Assembly: GCA_027487555.1 (NCBI GenBank)
Contig: JAIYDI010000041.1
Location: 21,746 to 85,745 of the forward strand
Origin: Hyphomicrobiales bacterium
GTDB taxonomy: Bacteria; Pseudomonadota; Alphaproteobacteria; Rhizobiales; Devosiaceae
Direction of reading: 5' to 3'
Length of the DNA: 64,000 nucleotides
Shown here piece by piece: positions 43,201-50,804 of the stretch. Position 1 is the stretch's first letter. Every line of letters starts with the position of its first letter. The position numbers and the translations under genes were made by a program. The notes beneath the pieces were generated by a model, which was not told the DNA's origin, ran no database searches, and worked only from the letters and a program-made list of their open reading frames with translations.

Positions 43201-44341
43201 CAACGAGCGCCACAACTTGGTGTCAGGATCCCTGAGAGGCGTACCGCCGGAAGACCGCGAGGAACTTATGAGAGCTGTACTCGACGCTCTCGAGGAACCG
43301 GACCAGGTGCGGCTCTTGCTACTAGCTCCCTACGAGCCGGTTACATGGAGGCTGGTCGATGTCTTGTCCACGAAAGGCCAGGCTGACTATTGGCAGGCTG
43401 TGCATCCGACATGGATATGGGAACCCGAGGGCGACAACAATGAGTCTGTCGAACGACTGCTGCGCGCAAAACGCCCCCGCGCCGCTTTTTCCGCTGTTCA
43501 CTTCAAGCTTTCGGCGGTGAGGCCTGAGCTGCTTGTGGAAATCCTTCAGGGTATGCCTGGGAGTGAAAATGAGAAGCCCACCGAGTACCAGTTGAGGAGT
43601 CATGACCTCAAAGAGGCATTCACTCTGTTGGATCGCAATCCAGACGTGACGTTCGACGAGAAAGCGGGATTGGAGTTTGCTTATATTGACGCGTTAACGG
43701 AGTCGTTCGGTCGCCACACGCGCAGTATCATCAATTTGGAACGCTACGTCGAAACCCATCCAGAGATGTGGGTACAGGCCCTGGCATGGGCGACCCGCCG
43801 AAGAAATGGCGGCGACGACCCGCCGGAATACACCTGGCCCGAAGGCAGGGCCGATTTACCGAAAAAAGGCTACAGCCTACTGTACCACATGCGGCGAATC
43901 CCAGGGCAGGACGCAAATGATACGCTGGGAAAGGCAGGTCTGTCGTCCTGGGTTACAATAGTGCGAGAGGCTAGCGCTAACATTGATCGCCTCGACATCT
44001 GCGACATTTATCTTGGGCAACTTTTCGCCCATGCCCCCGCGGGCGACGACGGTGTTTGGCCTTGCGAGCCGGTGCGAGAGGTGATGGAAGAGCTGCAGTC
44101 CGAAAATATCTTCCGGGGCGCACGCACCGGACTCTACAACCTTCGCGGCGTTCACTTCCGGGAGGAAGGCGGCGGGCAGGAACGCGAACTCGCTGAGAAG
44201 TATCGACGCTGGGCCAATGCACTGCAATTCAATTACCCAATGCTGTCTTCTTATCTGCTTATGGAGTTGGCCAAGACGTATGAGCGGGAAGCGGATCAGC
44301 ACGACACCGAGGCTGGGGTCGAGCGACGACTGCGCCACTAA
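40244..44341 (+). CDS. Giant HigA-HTH fusion protein, candidate defence effector
   Basis: GTG 40244 (GGAG 10 bp upstream) gives 1365 residues; an upstream in-frame ATG (40175) would add 23 unconserved residues. Residues 1-78 match HigA antitoxins (HPGPWLRETYLAPRKINVTQAAQLIGISRPGVSNFLNG). Residues about 112-250 look like a PD-(D/E)XK fold: helix RFSVLLRTLVHSTG, D148 in PGWDGF, E168 in GWEFG, and K176/K178. Residues about 290-435 resemble a STAND ATPase without a P-loop: FVISADSVEEALALLAQAF, RVLIFD, then a winged-helix-like stretch. Residues 450-1365 are mostly helical, with no family I recognise. No HigB toxin or partner gene adjoins. Defence is inferred from architecture. Confidence 0.7.
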   Translation: MTNTPQHPGPWLRETYLAPRKINVTQAAQLIGISRPGVSNFLNGKVSATDHMASRIEAAFSIPKATLLKMQAEHDAAAATEGAPAGTKRYVPPFLAIKANEIVAWADHNIPARIRFSVLLRTLVHSTGAGLEQVDFPGNDDAERPGWDGFAKATAGTPWVPAGVSGWEFGVTQDVKGKADGDFAKSVKAHKPAERKNITFIFATPRRWPGKDEWVKEMRSKKLWKDVRAYDASDLEQWLEQSPSAQAWFAGEALRPSQGAKSLDKAWDEWASVASPALAPELFATATESAVPKLKAFLTKPAGAPFVISADSVEEALALLAQAFGNAELLADRDRVLIFDQTGTLPKLAQGTQDFIAVAHTRDVEKELGPFVHKLRTIVIYPRNATNEDPNITLEPIGYEVFHKGLEAMGMGRDDIKRLEHESGYSLTVLRRRLAKVVGVITPGWASDPHLAASLVPLVLTGAWNSANVSDKEAVSLLTGGNLSYEEIERRLQDMLRINDAPVWSVGTYRGVISKIDALFAIAYAMTPADLEHFLGLARIVLSEDDPSLDVPEKDRWWADAQGKRREFSGALRSGFGETLVLLAVHGKHLFGSRFGFDGAWQADRLVRDVLLPLTTRKLEANDRDLPVYAEASPDAFLKILEEDLRGDTPQVFGLLRPVDHGFLGVGIVRTGLLWALEGLAWSKDTFLRAVLLLGKLSEVELNDNWSNKPISSLRAIFRSWMPQTAVTHDERVLAVAKLMEKYPRAGWIIVTDQFGTYGNSVGHYSHKPKWRSDGYGAGEPYKMTGPVYAFSSVMVEMALTQPAYTSAMICDLIERLPALETESQERVWGIVSGWLTTKPSDDDIAAVREKVRVTVLSRRGRKRGSGSDFATLSRTARKVYVSLEPADVVRKYEWLFRQTWVEESADEREEADLDYSARARMIEKLRIDAVRTVYENRGLEGIFALAEKGRAQGEIGAHFVRNVLDEDGRATFIIEGMRPGTNELANERHNLVSGSLRGVPPEDREELMRAVLDALEEPDQVRLLLLAPYEPVTWRLVDVLSTKGQADYWQAVHPTWIWEPEGDNNESVERLLRAKRPRAAFSAVHFKLSAVRPELLVEILQGMPGSENEKPTEYQLRSHDLKEAFTLLDRNPDVTFDEKAGLEFAYIDALTESFGRHTRSIINLERYVETHPEMWVQALAWATRRRNGGDDPPEYTWPEGRADLPKKGYSLLYHMRRIPGQDANDTLGKAGLSSWVTIVREASANIDRLDICDIYLGQLFAHAPAGDDGVWPCEPVREVMEELQSENIFRGARTGLYNLRGVHFREEGGGQERELAEKYRRWANALQFNYPMLSSYLLMELAKTYEREADQHDTEAGVERRLRH

Positions 44342-44824
44342 GGAAGTTCGCTTATTAGAGCCTCGTCGGTAGGATTTGTTTGCGCTAAGCGCGCACGATT
44401 GGGCGACTTACATTCGAGTTGGAAGCAAACGCGCCATCGGGTCAAGTAACAGCGAACTCGCCTGTGTGCTGATCCTCACACCGCCCCCAACTTATCCCCG
44501 CACCCAAAAATTGCGGTATTATCCTCGCCATGGATCACGCGGGCGCGGTCGCGACGAACGGTCGGTGGTCCATCCGAAGGCTCCGGGGGTCGCCCTGGGG
44601 CAGGTTCCGTCGTCAGCACCCGTCACCGGTTGCGGGGTTGTGCTTTATTGCGCACTGCAAACCCGGCAGATGCTTCCTCGCGGCGGTTTCCCTCAAATCT
44701 TCGGTGATCCGGCGGGGCGACGGCCTTTATTATTGCGGACTACCCGCGTGGGCTGAAGCCCCGCCGGATCGCTCGCACTGTCCGCCAACCGGGGCCCCTG
44801 GCCATCGGACACGCCCGCTCGCCG
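44342..44824. other. Intergenic region without a supported gene
   Basis: This 483-bp gap separates the giant gene from a heptanucleotide array. Open frames of about 100-125 codons exist on the plus strand (from 44376 and 44530), but they are rich in Arg, Pro and Cys, lack a good ribosome binding site and match no family I recognise. I see no RNA gene. Confidence 0.5.
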
Positions 44825-44950
44825 CTAATTCCTAATTCCTAATTCCTAATTCCCACCTCCTACTTCCCACTTCCTACCTCCCATCCGCCATTCCCGACTG
44901 CCGACTGCCGACTGCCGACTGCCGATTGCCCATTCCCGACTTCCCCCTCC
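44825..44950. repeat. Eighteen-unit heptanucleotide array
   Basis: The sequence reads in strict 7-bp register for 126 bp: four CTAATTC units (44825-44852), then variants (CCACCTC, CTACTTC, CCACTTC, CTACCTC, CCATCCG, CCATTCC), four CGACTGC units (44895-44922), then CGATTGC, CCATTCC, CGACTTC and CCCCTCC. Units share a C-pyrimidine-A pattern. It lies about 190 bp upstream of infA. Confidence 0.9.
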
Positions 44951-45143
44951 CCACCGGAAAAGGTTGACCCGAACGCGCTTTGTGCCCATATCAGCCTCAG
45001 TTGCAGCGGGGCCTCGTGCCGCGCCGCTTTCCATTTCATCCGGAACTGGTGGTGATGATGACGGCGACGCCCGGAAAGGCGGAGCCTGTCTTTGGTCCCG
45101 GCATTGCCAGTCTTGTGTTTGCCCGGGGCACCAAGGAGAATAC

Positions 45144-45362
45144 ATGGCTAAGGAAGAAGCCCTCGAGTTCCACGGCACCGTCACCGAAATCCTGCCCAAC
45201 GCCACTTTCCGCGTGAAGCTGGAGAACGAGCACGAAATTCTGGCGCAGATGGCCGGTCGCATGCGCAAAAACCGCATTCGAGTGCTGACGGGCGACAAGG
45301 TCTTGTGCGAAATGACGCCCTATGACCTGACCAAGGGCCGGATCAGCTACCGCTTCAAGTAA
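45144..45362 (+). CDS. infA: Translation initiation factor IF-1
   Basis: A 72-residue protein, exactly the IF-1 length. It starts [20 protein letters not shown] and carries [51 protein letters not shown], a full S1-like OB fold. It binds the 30S A-site during initiation. ATG 45144 follows AAGGAGAA. It heads the conserved infA-maf-yacG order. The 190 bp upstream, after the heptamer array, hold its promoter. Confidence 0.98.
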   Translation: MAKEEALEFHGTVTEILPNATFRVKLENEHEILAQMAGRMRKNRIRVLTGDKVLCEMTPYDLTKGRISYRFK

Positions 45363-45389
45363 GCTGCCGCCCGTTCTCGTGAGGAGCAG

Positions 45390-46028
45390 ATGGCGACGCG
45401 TCCCGAACTCATCCTCGCTTCGGCTTCGCCGCGGCGGCTGGCGCTTCTGAACCAGATCGGCATCGAGCCCGAGCATCTGGTGCCCGCCCATATCGACGAA
45501 ACCCCCGAAAAGGGCGAGTTGCCGCGCAAGCTCGCCCAGCGGCTGGCCGACCAGAAGGCGCTCGCCGCCCAGCACAAGGCCAAGACCTCCGGCATCGCCG
45601 ACAACGCGCTCGTGCTCGCCGCCGATACCGTCGTCGCCGTCGGGCGGCGCATCCTGCCCAAGGCCGAAACGATGGAAGAAGCGTCCGAGTGCCTGAAGCT
45701 GCTCTCGGGCCGCGCGCATCGGGTGTTCACCGGCGTTACGGTCGCGACGCCATCGGGCAGCCTCAGGCGGCGGCTGGTCGAGACGCGGCTGCGCTTCAAG
45801 CGGCTGTCGACGCGCGAAATCGAGAGCTATCTGGCGAGCGCCGAGTGGCGCGACAAGGCGGGCGGCTACGCCATCCAGGGCATTGCCGGCGCCTTCGTGG
45901 TGAAGCTTTCGGGTTCCTATTCCGCCGTGGTTGGCCTGCCGCTCAACGAGACGGCGAGCCTGTTGGCGGGCGAAGGCTACCCGATCCATTTCAACTGGCT
46001 CAACCAGTCGAGCCTCACGCAGGTCTGA
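45390..46028 (+). CDS. maf: Maf family nucleoside triphosphate pyrophosphatase
   Basis: A 212-residue protein with the Maf signatures [17 protein letters not shown] at the N-terminus, the catalytic [35 protein letters not shown], and [31 protein letters not shown]. It hydrolyses non-canonical or modified NTPs to NMP plus pyrophosphate. The YAIQG and SYSAVVGLP forms point to the dTTP/UTP-type branch, with moderate certainty. It lies 27 bp after infA and 7 bp before yacG. Confidence 0.95.
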   Translation: MATRPELILASASPRRLALLNQIGIEPEHLVPAHIDETPEKGELPRKLAQRLADQKALAAQHKAKTSGIADNALVLAADTVVAVGRRILPKAETMEEASECLKLLSGRAHRVFTGVTVATPSGSLRRRLVETRLRFKRLSTREIESYLASAEWRDKAGGYAIQGIAGAFVVKLSGSYSAVVGLPLNETASLLAGEGYPIHFNWLNQSSLTQV

Positions 46029-46035
46029 GCGAGAG

Positions 46036-46251
46036 ATGTCCGGTAAAGTCATCCGCCTGCGCCAGCCGCGGCCCTGCCCTATCTGTGGCAAGCCGTCGAC
46101 GCAGGCCGATCATCCGTTCTGCTCGGGGCGCTGCGCCGATATCGATCTGAACCGCTGGCTGTCGGGCGCCTATGTCATTCCCGCCGGCCCTGCCGAAGAC
46201 GCCGCCGAAGACGTAGCCGCGCCAACACCCGACCCCGACGAGGATCGCTGA
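46036..46251 (+). CDS. yacG: DNA gyrase inhibitor YacG
   Basis: A 71-residue protein from ATG 46036, after GAGAG. Four zinc ligands are in [10 protein letters not shown] and [24 protein letters not shown], the YacG signature. The acidic tail ([19 protein letters not shown]) is typical. In E. coli YacG binds GyrB and blocks DNA binding. It lies 7 bp downstream of maf and is followed by tRNA-Phe. Confidence 0.95.
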   Translation: MSGKVIRLRQPRPCPICGKPSTQADHPFCSGRCADIDLNRWLSGAYVIPAGPAEDAAEDVAAPTPDPDEDR

Positions 46252-46393
46252 CGACCCCATACGCTGGGCAGTTTTCCACACATCTGGAAGGCCTTCCGCG
46301 CAAGAACAAAACCTCCTGCAAAACCGCTTGCAGAGCAGCGCGCCCACCCCTATAAGGCAGCCCATCCGACGCGCCCCTGGGCGCTGAACGGTT

Positions 46394-46469
46394 GCCCGGG
46401 TAGCTCAGTTGGTAGAGCAGCGGATTGAAAATCCGCGTGTCACTGGTTCGATTCCGGTCCCGGGCACCA
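46394..46469 (+). tRNA. tRNA-Phe (GAA)
   Basis: A full cloverleaf ending in encoded CCA. The acceptor arms GCCCGGG/CCCGGGC, D arm GCTC...GAGC, anticodon arm GCGGA-TTGAAAA-TCCGC with anticodon GAA, variable GTGTC, and T arm ACTGG-TTCGATT-CCGGT are all present. It marks the boundary between the conserved yacG block and the Rhs/T2SS island. Confidence 0.98.
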
Positions 46470-46733
46470 TTGTTTCTCGGATGGTTCTGCTTTTCGCTGT
46501 TTGGTTGAACCGTCTGAAGGCGGTGACTGGCGAGCAATGCCGCATTCATCCCCGTGCAGGCGAGCGGGGGTTGCGATGAAGCCCGTCGAATCGCCGCTTG
46601 ATCGCCAGATTGAGGCCGGGCACCTGCTTTGCAACGACGCGGACGCGACCCCGGTTGATCCCGAGGGCCTCTCCCTGTTTCAGGATCGGCAGGTCGAAGG
46701 CGGAGTCGATTCCTGCTTGGCCCCCCGACGACC

Positions 46734-47222
46734 GTGTTTGACTCCGGCACGGTGGCCCCGCCATCGCCTCCCGTGCGCGCCAATTTCACGCGGCAGCCCT
46801 TCGGCGGCACTTTTGCCTATACGGGCACCGTGGGCTTTGATCTACGCTTCCTCGGCCAGATGCTTCAGGCAGAGAGCGGTCTGTTCTACAACTGGAACCG
46901 CCAGTACGATTCGTCGATTGCCCGCTACACCCAACCCGACCCGCCCGGTCTGGTGGACGGCCCTAGCCGCTATGCCTATGTTGGCAGTGATCCACTGCAG
47001 AAGGTGGATCCAAGTGGGCAGATTGGGATTTCCGGATTTACTAAACACGGACTTGATCAATTCATCAATCGATGTGTAGGTCCATCCAGAATAATTGATG
47101 CTATAAATAACCCTCTACGTATAGTAGTTAGAGACGACGACTCTACGCAGTACAGGGGCGCTGGCGCGACCGTTGTGATAAATACAGAAAGTTGCGAGGT
47201 GGTAACGTGTTGGCGAAAATAG
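46734..47222 (+). CDS. Orphan Rhs tip: RHS core end plus RNase-like toxin domain
   Basis: A 162-residue fragment from GTG 46734 with no large upstream Rhs shell. Residues 20-100 are the end of an RHS core (FLGQMLQAESGLFYNWNRQYDSSIARYTQPDPPGLVDGPSRYAYVGSDPLQKVDPSG). Residues 103-162 are the toxin: GFTKHGLDQFINR, DAINNPLRIV, RGAGATVVIN and CEVVTCW. The pattern recalls small BECR-fold/DUF4258-like ribonuclease toxins, a tentative fold call. The same toxin type ends the Rhs protein at 58683. The toxin part is much more AT-rich than the core. The overlapping next gene is the likely immunity gene. Confidence 0.7.
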   Translation: MFDSGTVAPPSPPVRANFTRQPFGGTFAYTGTVGFDLRFLGQMLQAESGLFYNWNRQYDSSIARYTQPDPPGLVDGPSRYAYVGSDPLQKVDPSGQIGISGFTKHGLDQFINRCVGPSRIIDAINNPLRIVVRDDDSTQYRGAGATVVINTESCEVVTCWRK

Positions 47223-47497
47223 AAAAATCCCAGAGTGGATGGAGGAAATACTTCGGAAATATATCCAAGCTGCTGTTTGAAATTTGGAACCCGCTTGGGG
47301 TTGAAAATCTTAAAGATGCTATTGATGAATATAACGATATATCATTTAAAATATACAATTTGCTGCTGAGCAATGCGCCTAGCAAGCAGATTGTAGACCT
47401 AATTCTCGATTATGAGAATCGCGTTTTCGAAATAAATCCAAACACACTCAGGGCAAATAATGTGGCTGAGGCTCTATTACAGTTGATCGCGAGATAA
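47207..47497 (+). CDS. Immunity protein for the orphan Rhs toxin
   Basis: A 96-residue AT-rich helical protein. GTG 47207 follows GAGGTGG, and the gene overlaps the toxin end by 16 bp, the usual toxin-immunity layout. Its body (ISKLLFEIWNPLGVENLKDAIDEYNDISFKIYNLLLSNAPSKQIVDLIL) clearly aligns with the protein at 58432-58686 ([27 protein letters not shown]...[11 protein letters not shown]). Both sit directly after related toxins, which strongly supports immunity function. It probably binds and blocks the toxin in the cytoplasm. Confidence 0.72.
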   Translation: MLAKIEKSQSGWRKYFGNISKLLFEIWNPLGVENLKDAIDEYNDISFKIYNLLLSNAPSKQIVDLILDYENRVFEINPNTLRANNVAEALLQLIAR

Positions 47498-47583
47498 CGA
47501 ACGTCATTATATAATTACTTCTCATGAAATCAGATGCGTCAAATAGCAAAATGGAACGCGTTGTGGGGCCGGTTTTCGAGAAT

Positions 47584-47745
47584 TCGTCGGGGGCGGTTGG
47601 GCAGTACGGGGATGGGTGGGTTGCGACCTTAGTTTCTCCAGTGAGATGATGCAGGCAGAGAGCGGGGTTTCTGCAGCTAGTATCGACAATATGATCCCAC
47701 GATCGGCCGCTACACCCAGCCCGAACAGCAGGGGCTGGAAGCCGG
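47584..47745 (+). pseudogene. Displaced, decayed Rhs core remnant
   Basis: This stretch is a degenerate copy of 46798-46950. Shared tracts include TACGGG, GCAGGCAGAGAGCGG, a damaged TTCTGCAGCTAG for the FYNWN codons, and CCGCTACACCCAGCCCGA. Frameshifts and stops prevent translation. It looks like the core end of an older tip displaced when the present toxin-immunity cassette was inserted. The rest of 47498-47808 holds nothing else recognisable. Confidence 0.7.
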
Positions 47746-47808
47746 GCCAACGGCTGTGCTAGGGTCAGCCACGAGGGGGCGTGTGCCTCGACAACCTGAT
47801 AGCTCATC

Positions 47809-49125
47809 ATGATCGATGTCCGGCTGCTTGAACGGGCGCAAGTGATGTCACTCGATCGCGATGATCACGGTGTTGAGACGCTCGCCATGGTCGATCCGTC
47901 CGATGACTTTGCCGCCGATGCCATGCGCCTGTGGCTCGGCGTACCGGTGGTGCGGCAGCAGGTGAGCGAAGCCCAGTTCCGGCAATTGCTGGCGGAGCGC
48001 TACCCCGACGAGGCGCTGCAGCGGGCGGATACCGCCAGCACTGCCCAAGTTGCAGAACTCGACGCGGACACCGTAGACGAGGGCGACGCCCCCGCCATCC
48101 GCTTCATTCGTTCGGCCCTGTCGGAGGCCCGGGAGCGCGGAGCATCGGACATCCACCTAACCGCCGGGCCTGGCCGGGCCGAGATGAACTTCCGGATAGG
48201 TGGCGACCTCGTCGCCATGCCGCCTCCGCCCTACGAATTGCTGCCCAACATCATCTCGCGGCTCAAGGTTCTGGCGAACCTCGATATTTCCGAGAGGCGC
48301 CTGCCGCAGGATGGTCGCATCCGGCTGAAGGTCAATGGCGCACCGCTCGATATCCGCATCGCCACCATGCCGCATGTCCATGGTGAAGGGGCCGTGTTGC
48401 GCCTTTTGGGACGCGAGCTGAGCATGAGTTCGCTCAACGATCTGGGGTTCTCGTCGGGGCTGGTAGAGCGCCTCCGCAAACTGCTCGCGCGGCATGACGG
48501 CCTGTTCCTCGTCACCGGGCCGACCGGCTCGGGCAAAACCACCACGTTGCACGCCGCCCTGCACGAACTCATGCGGCCGGGGATCAACATCGTCACCGTC
48601 GAGGACCCGGTCGAGTACCGCATCGACGCGATCAAGCAGGTGCAGGTCGAGGAGAAGATCGGGCTGACCTTCCCGGTGGTGTTGCGCTCCCTGCTGCGGC
48701 AGGACCCGGATGTGATCCTCCTCGGCGAAATCCGTGATGGCGAAACGGCGCGGATCGCCATTCAAGCGGCACTGACCGGCCATCTGGTGCTTGCGACGCT
48801 GCATACGAACTCCGCGCTCGGCGCGGTGTCGCGGCTCATCGACATGGGTGTCGAGCCCTTCATGCTCGGGGCGGTGCTGCGCGGCGCCATGGCGCAGCGT
48901 CTGGTACGTCGCCCAGAGGGTGGCGCAGCCCGTGTTTCGATCGGTGAACTCGTCGCGTTCGATGAAGTTCTGACCGCACTTGTGGCTCGGGGCGACGCCG
49001 CAGCGGCAATTGCAGACCGGCTGGTTGCCCAAGGCCATGAGAGTATCCACGCGGATGCAAGCCGCCGCGTCGCCGCCGGCGAGTTGACAGAAGCCGATGT
49101 CGCCGCGGTATTGCACGATGACTGA
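47809..49125 (+). CDS. gspE: Type II secretion ATPase GspE (no zinc-binding domain)
   Basis: A 438-residue protein. Walker A GPTGSGKTT is at 237-245, the Asp box TVEDPVEYR follows, Walker B is DPDVILLGEIRDGETARIA and the His box ATLHTNSALGAVSRL. The N-terminal N1E-like part is short. The C4 zinc domain (CxxC...CxxC) that normally follows the His box is absent; the sequence passes straight from MAQRLVRRPEGG to VSIGELVAFDEVL. It powers pseudopilus assembly from the cytoplasmic face. It is the first gene of the gspEFGHIJLMCD operon. Confidence 0.93.
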   Translation: MIDVRLLERAQVMSLDRDDHGVETLAMVDPSDDFAADAMRLWLGVPVVRQQVSEAQFRQLLAERYPDEALQRADTASTAQVAELDADTVDEGDAPAIRFIRSALSEARERGASDIHLTAGPGRAEMNFRIGGDLVAMPPPPYELLPNIISRLKVLANLDISERRLPQDGRIRLKVNGAPLDIRIATMPHVHGEGAVLRLLGRELSMSSLNDLGFSSGLVERLRKLLARHDGLFLVTGPTGSGKTTTLHAALHELMRPGINIVTVEDPVEYRIDAIKQVQVEEKIGLTFPVVLRSLLRQDPDVILLGEIRDGETARIAIQAALTGHLVLATLHTNSALGAVSRLIDMGVEPFMLGAVLRGAMAQRLVRRPEGGAARVSIGELVAFDEVLTALVARGDAAAAIADRLVAQGHESIHADASRRVAAGELTEADVAAVLHDD

Positions 49126-50353
49126 AGGGGCGCGGCGCTTCTATATCCGCGCCATGACGCCCGAGCGCACGCTGTTTGCCGGCGAAATCGACGCCCGGGA
49201 TGAAACCGACGCTGGCGACCTGCTCCGCCAGCGCGGCTACACTTTGCTGGAACTGAGTGCAAATCCGCTAAAATCCGGCCTGCTGCAACGTGAAGTCCAG
49301 CTGCCTGGAGCGGACCGACTTAGTCTTAAGGGTAGCGAACAGCTCTGTCGCGAACTCGGGCAATTGCACGCGGCCGGCGTGCCGACCAGCCGCGCCCTGT
49401 CCCTCCTGGCCGAGGCAGCGCCCAAGGGCACGCGAATGCGACGGCTCGCCGACCGCGCGGGCCACGGGCTTCGGCTTGGGTCTTCACTGTCGCGCGCACT
49501 TGGCACATCAGGCTTTCGCTTCCCACCGGACCTTCTGCCGAGCCTTGAAGCCGCCGAACGATCAGGGGAGGTGGGAAAAGTATTGTTGCGATTGGCCGAA
49601 GCGTATGCCGAGCAGCGCAAGTTCCGCGGCGCCTATGTGTCGGCGCTGGCCTACCCGGCGTTCCTGGTTCTGGTGGCGCTGGGCGTCCTCGCGATGATCG
49701 CACTTGTCGTCGCACCAAACCTGATCTCGGTGTTCGAGACGCTGGGACGCCCGGCACCGGCGCTGATCGCTGTTCTGGGAGCCGTCGGACGGGGCGTCGT
49801 GGCGGCGCCAATGCCGGTCATGCTGGGCGCTGCCCTCGCAGCCCTTGCGCTGCTGGCGGCGGCAATGACCCCGGTAGTTCAGCTTGCACTTCGACAGCTC
49901 GCTTTTCGCCTGCCGGGCGTGGGCACCGCCTTGCGCTGGGCCGCGACGGAACGGCTCAGCGCAACGCTGGCGATGCAGTTGCGCGCGCGAACCTACCTCC
50001 CGACAGCACTCGCGACCGCCTTCGCGGCCGCGAATTTTCCGCACAGCGAGAGGCTGTCGCGGCGCGCCATCGCCAGCCTGCAATCCGGCGACAGCCTCGC
50101 CCGCACTTTCGCTCGCATTGCAATCATTCCGGCTCGAGCGGCCACGATGCTGCGAATCGGCGAGGAGACGGGCCGGCTCCCAGAAATGCTGGAGGCCGTG
50201 GCCAACGAGTCCAGACAGAATTTTCAAACCAGAATGGCTGCCCTGTCTGGACTATTGGCACCACTACTGATCCTGATCGTAGGTGGAATGATCGGCACCA
50301 TTGTGTTTTCGGTATTTTCGGCCCTGGCCGAGATGAATAATTTCAGCCCATGA
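49118..50353 (+). CDS. gspF: Type II secretion inner-membrane protein GspF
   Basis: A 411-residue protein from ATG 49118, overlapping the gspE end by 8 bp. It has two T2SSF helical domains (ELCRELGQLHAAGVPTSRALSLLAEAAP and RLSATLAMQLRARTYLPTALATAFAAAN), separated by membrane helices (AYPAFLVLVALGVLAMIALVVAPNLISVFETLG). A last helix follows (LLAPLLILIVGGMIGTIVFSVFSALAEMNN). It is the platform on which GspE acts. Confidence 0.93.
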   Translation: MTEGARRFYIRAMTPERTLFAGEIDARDETDAGDLLRQRGYTLLELSANPLKSGLLQREVQLPGADRLSLKGSEQLCRELGQLHAAGVPTSRALSLLAEAAPKGTRMRRLADRAGHGLRLGSSLSRALGTSGFRFPPDLLPSLEAAERSGEVGKVLLRLAEAYAEQRKFRGAYVSALAYPAFLVLVALGVLAMIALVVAPNLISVFETLGRPAPALIAVLGAVGRGVVAAPMPVMLGAALAALALLAAAMTPVVQLALRQLAFRLPGVGTALRWAATERLSATLAMQLRARTYLPTALATAFAAANFPHSERLSRRAIASLQSGDSLARTFARIAIIPARAATMLRIGEETGRLPEMLEAVANESRQNFQTRMAALSGLLAPLLILIVGGMIGTIVFSVFSALAEMNNFSP

Positions 50354-50802
50354 CAAAGACGCATCCACAGCAAGCAGATCTAAACGATCCAGAGGCCGGG
50401 CTTACCCTACTCGAGCTGCTGATCGTGCTCGCGATCATCAGTATCGTGGGCGTGGTTGTTGCCGGACAGGTCGTTGGCCAGATGGATCGTGCTAAGGTCG
50501 ATCTCGCCCGCTTGCAGCTAAAACAGGTCGACAACGCCCTGTTGCTGTTCCAGCTGGACACGGGGCGCTACCCCACAGCCGAAGAGGGCCTCGGCGTGCT
50601 GGTAAGTGCGCCCGGCAATCCCGATGGTTGGCGTGGACCCTATCTCAGGGGAGACAAGGCTCTGCTCGACCCTTGGGGGCACGACCTCACCCTTTCGGCC
50701 CCGACCGAAGGTGCCTATGTCCTCACGTCGCTCGGTAGCGATGGTCGAACCGGCGGTGACGGAACCGCTGCAGACGTCTCGCTCAGTTCTACAGGCAACT
50801 GA
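50350..50802 (+). CDS. gspG: Major pseudopilin GspG
   Basis: A 150-residue protein. The prepilin cleavage site is AG17|LTLLELLIVLAIISIVGV with Glu at +5. The globular part shows GspG features: FQLDTGRYPTAEEGLGVLVSAP, WRGPYLRGDKALLDPWGHDL, and the C-terminal calcium loop SLGSDGRTGGDGTAADV. It forms the main pseudopilus fibre. It overlaps the gspF stop by 4 bp (ATGA). Cleavage is expected by the GspO at 56997. Confidence 0.95.
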   Translation: MTKTHPQQADLNDPEAGLTLLELLIVLAIISIVGVVVAGQVVGQMDRAKVDLARLQLKQVDNALLLFQLDTGRYPTAEEGLGVLVSAPGNPDGWRGPYLRGDKALLDPWGHDLTLSAPTEGAYVLTSLGSDGRTGGDGTAADVSLSSTGN

Positions 50803-50804
50803 CC

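Noticed and set aside
44530..44835. A 101-codon plus-strand frame before the heptamer array
   Set aside because: No convincing ribosome binding site, atypical Arg/Pro/Cys-rich composition, and the frame runs into the repeat array.
44825..44950. Possible CRISPR array
   Set aside because: The repeats are seven bases long without spacers and there are no cas genes, so it is a simple tandem array.
46501..47079. A 192-codon frame overlapping the orphan Rhs tip in another frame
   Set aside because: The recognisable RHS core and toxin are in the 46734 frame. The overlapping frame gives Arg/Pro/Ala-rich sequence with no motif.
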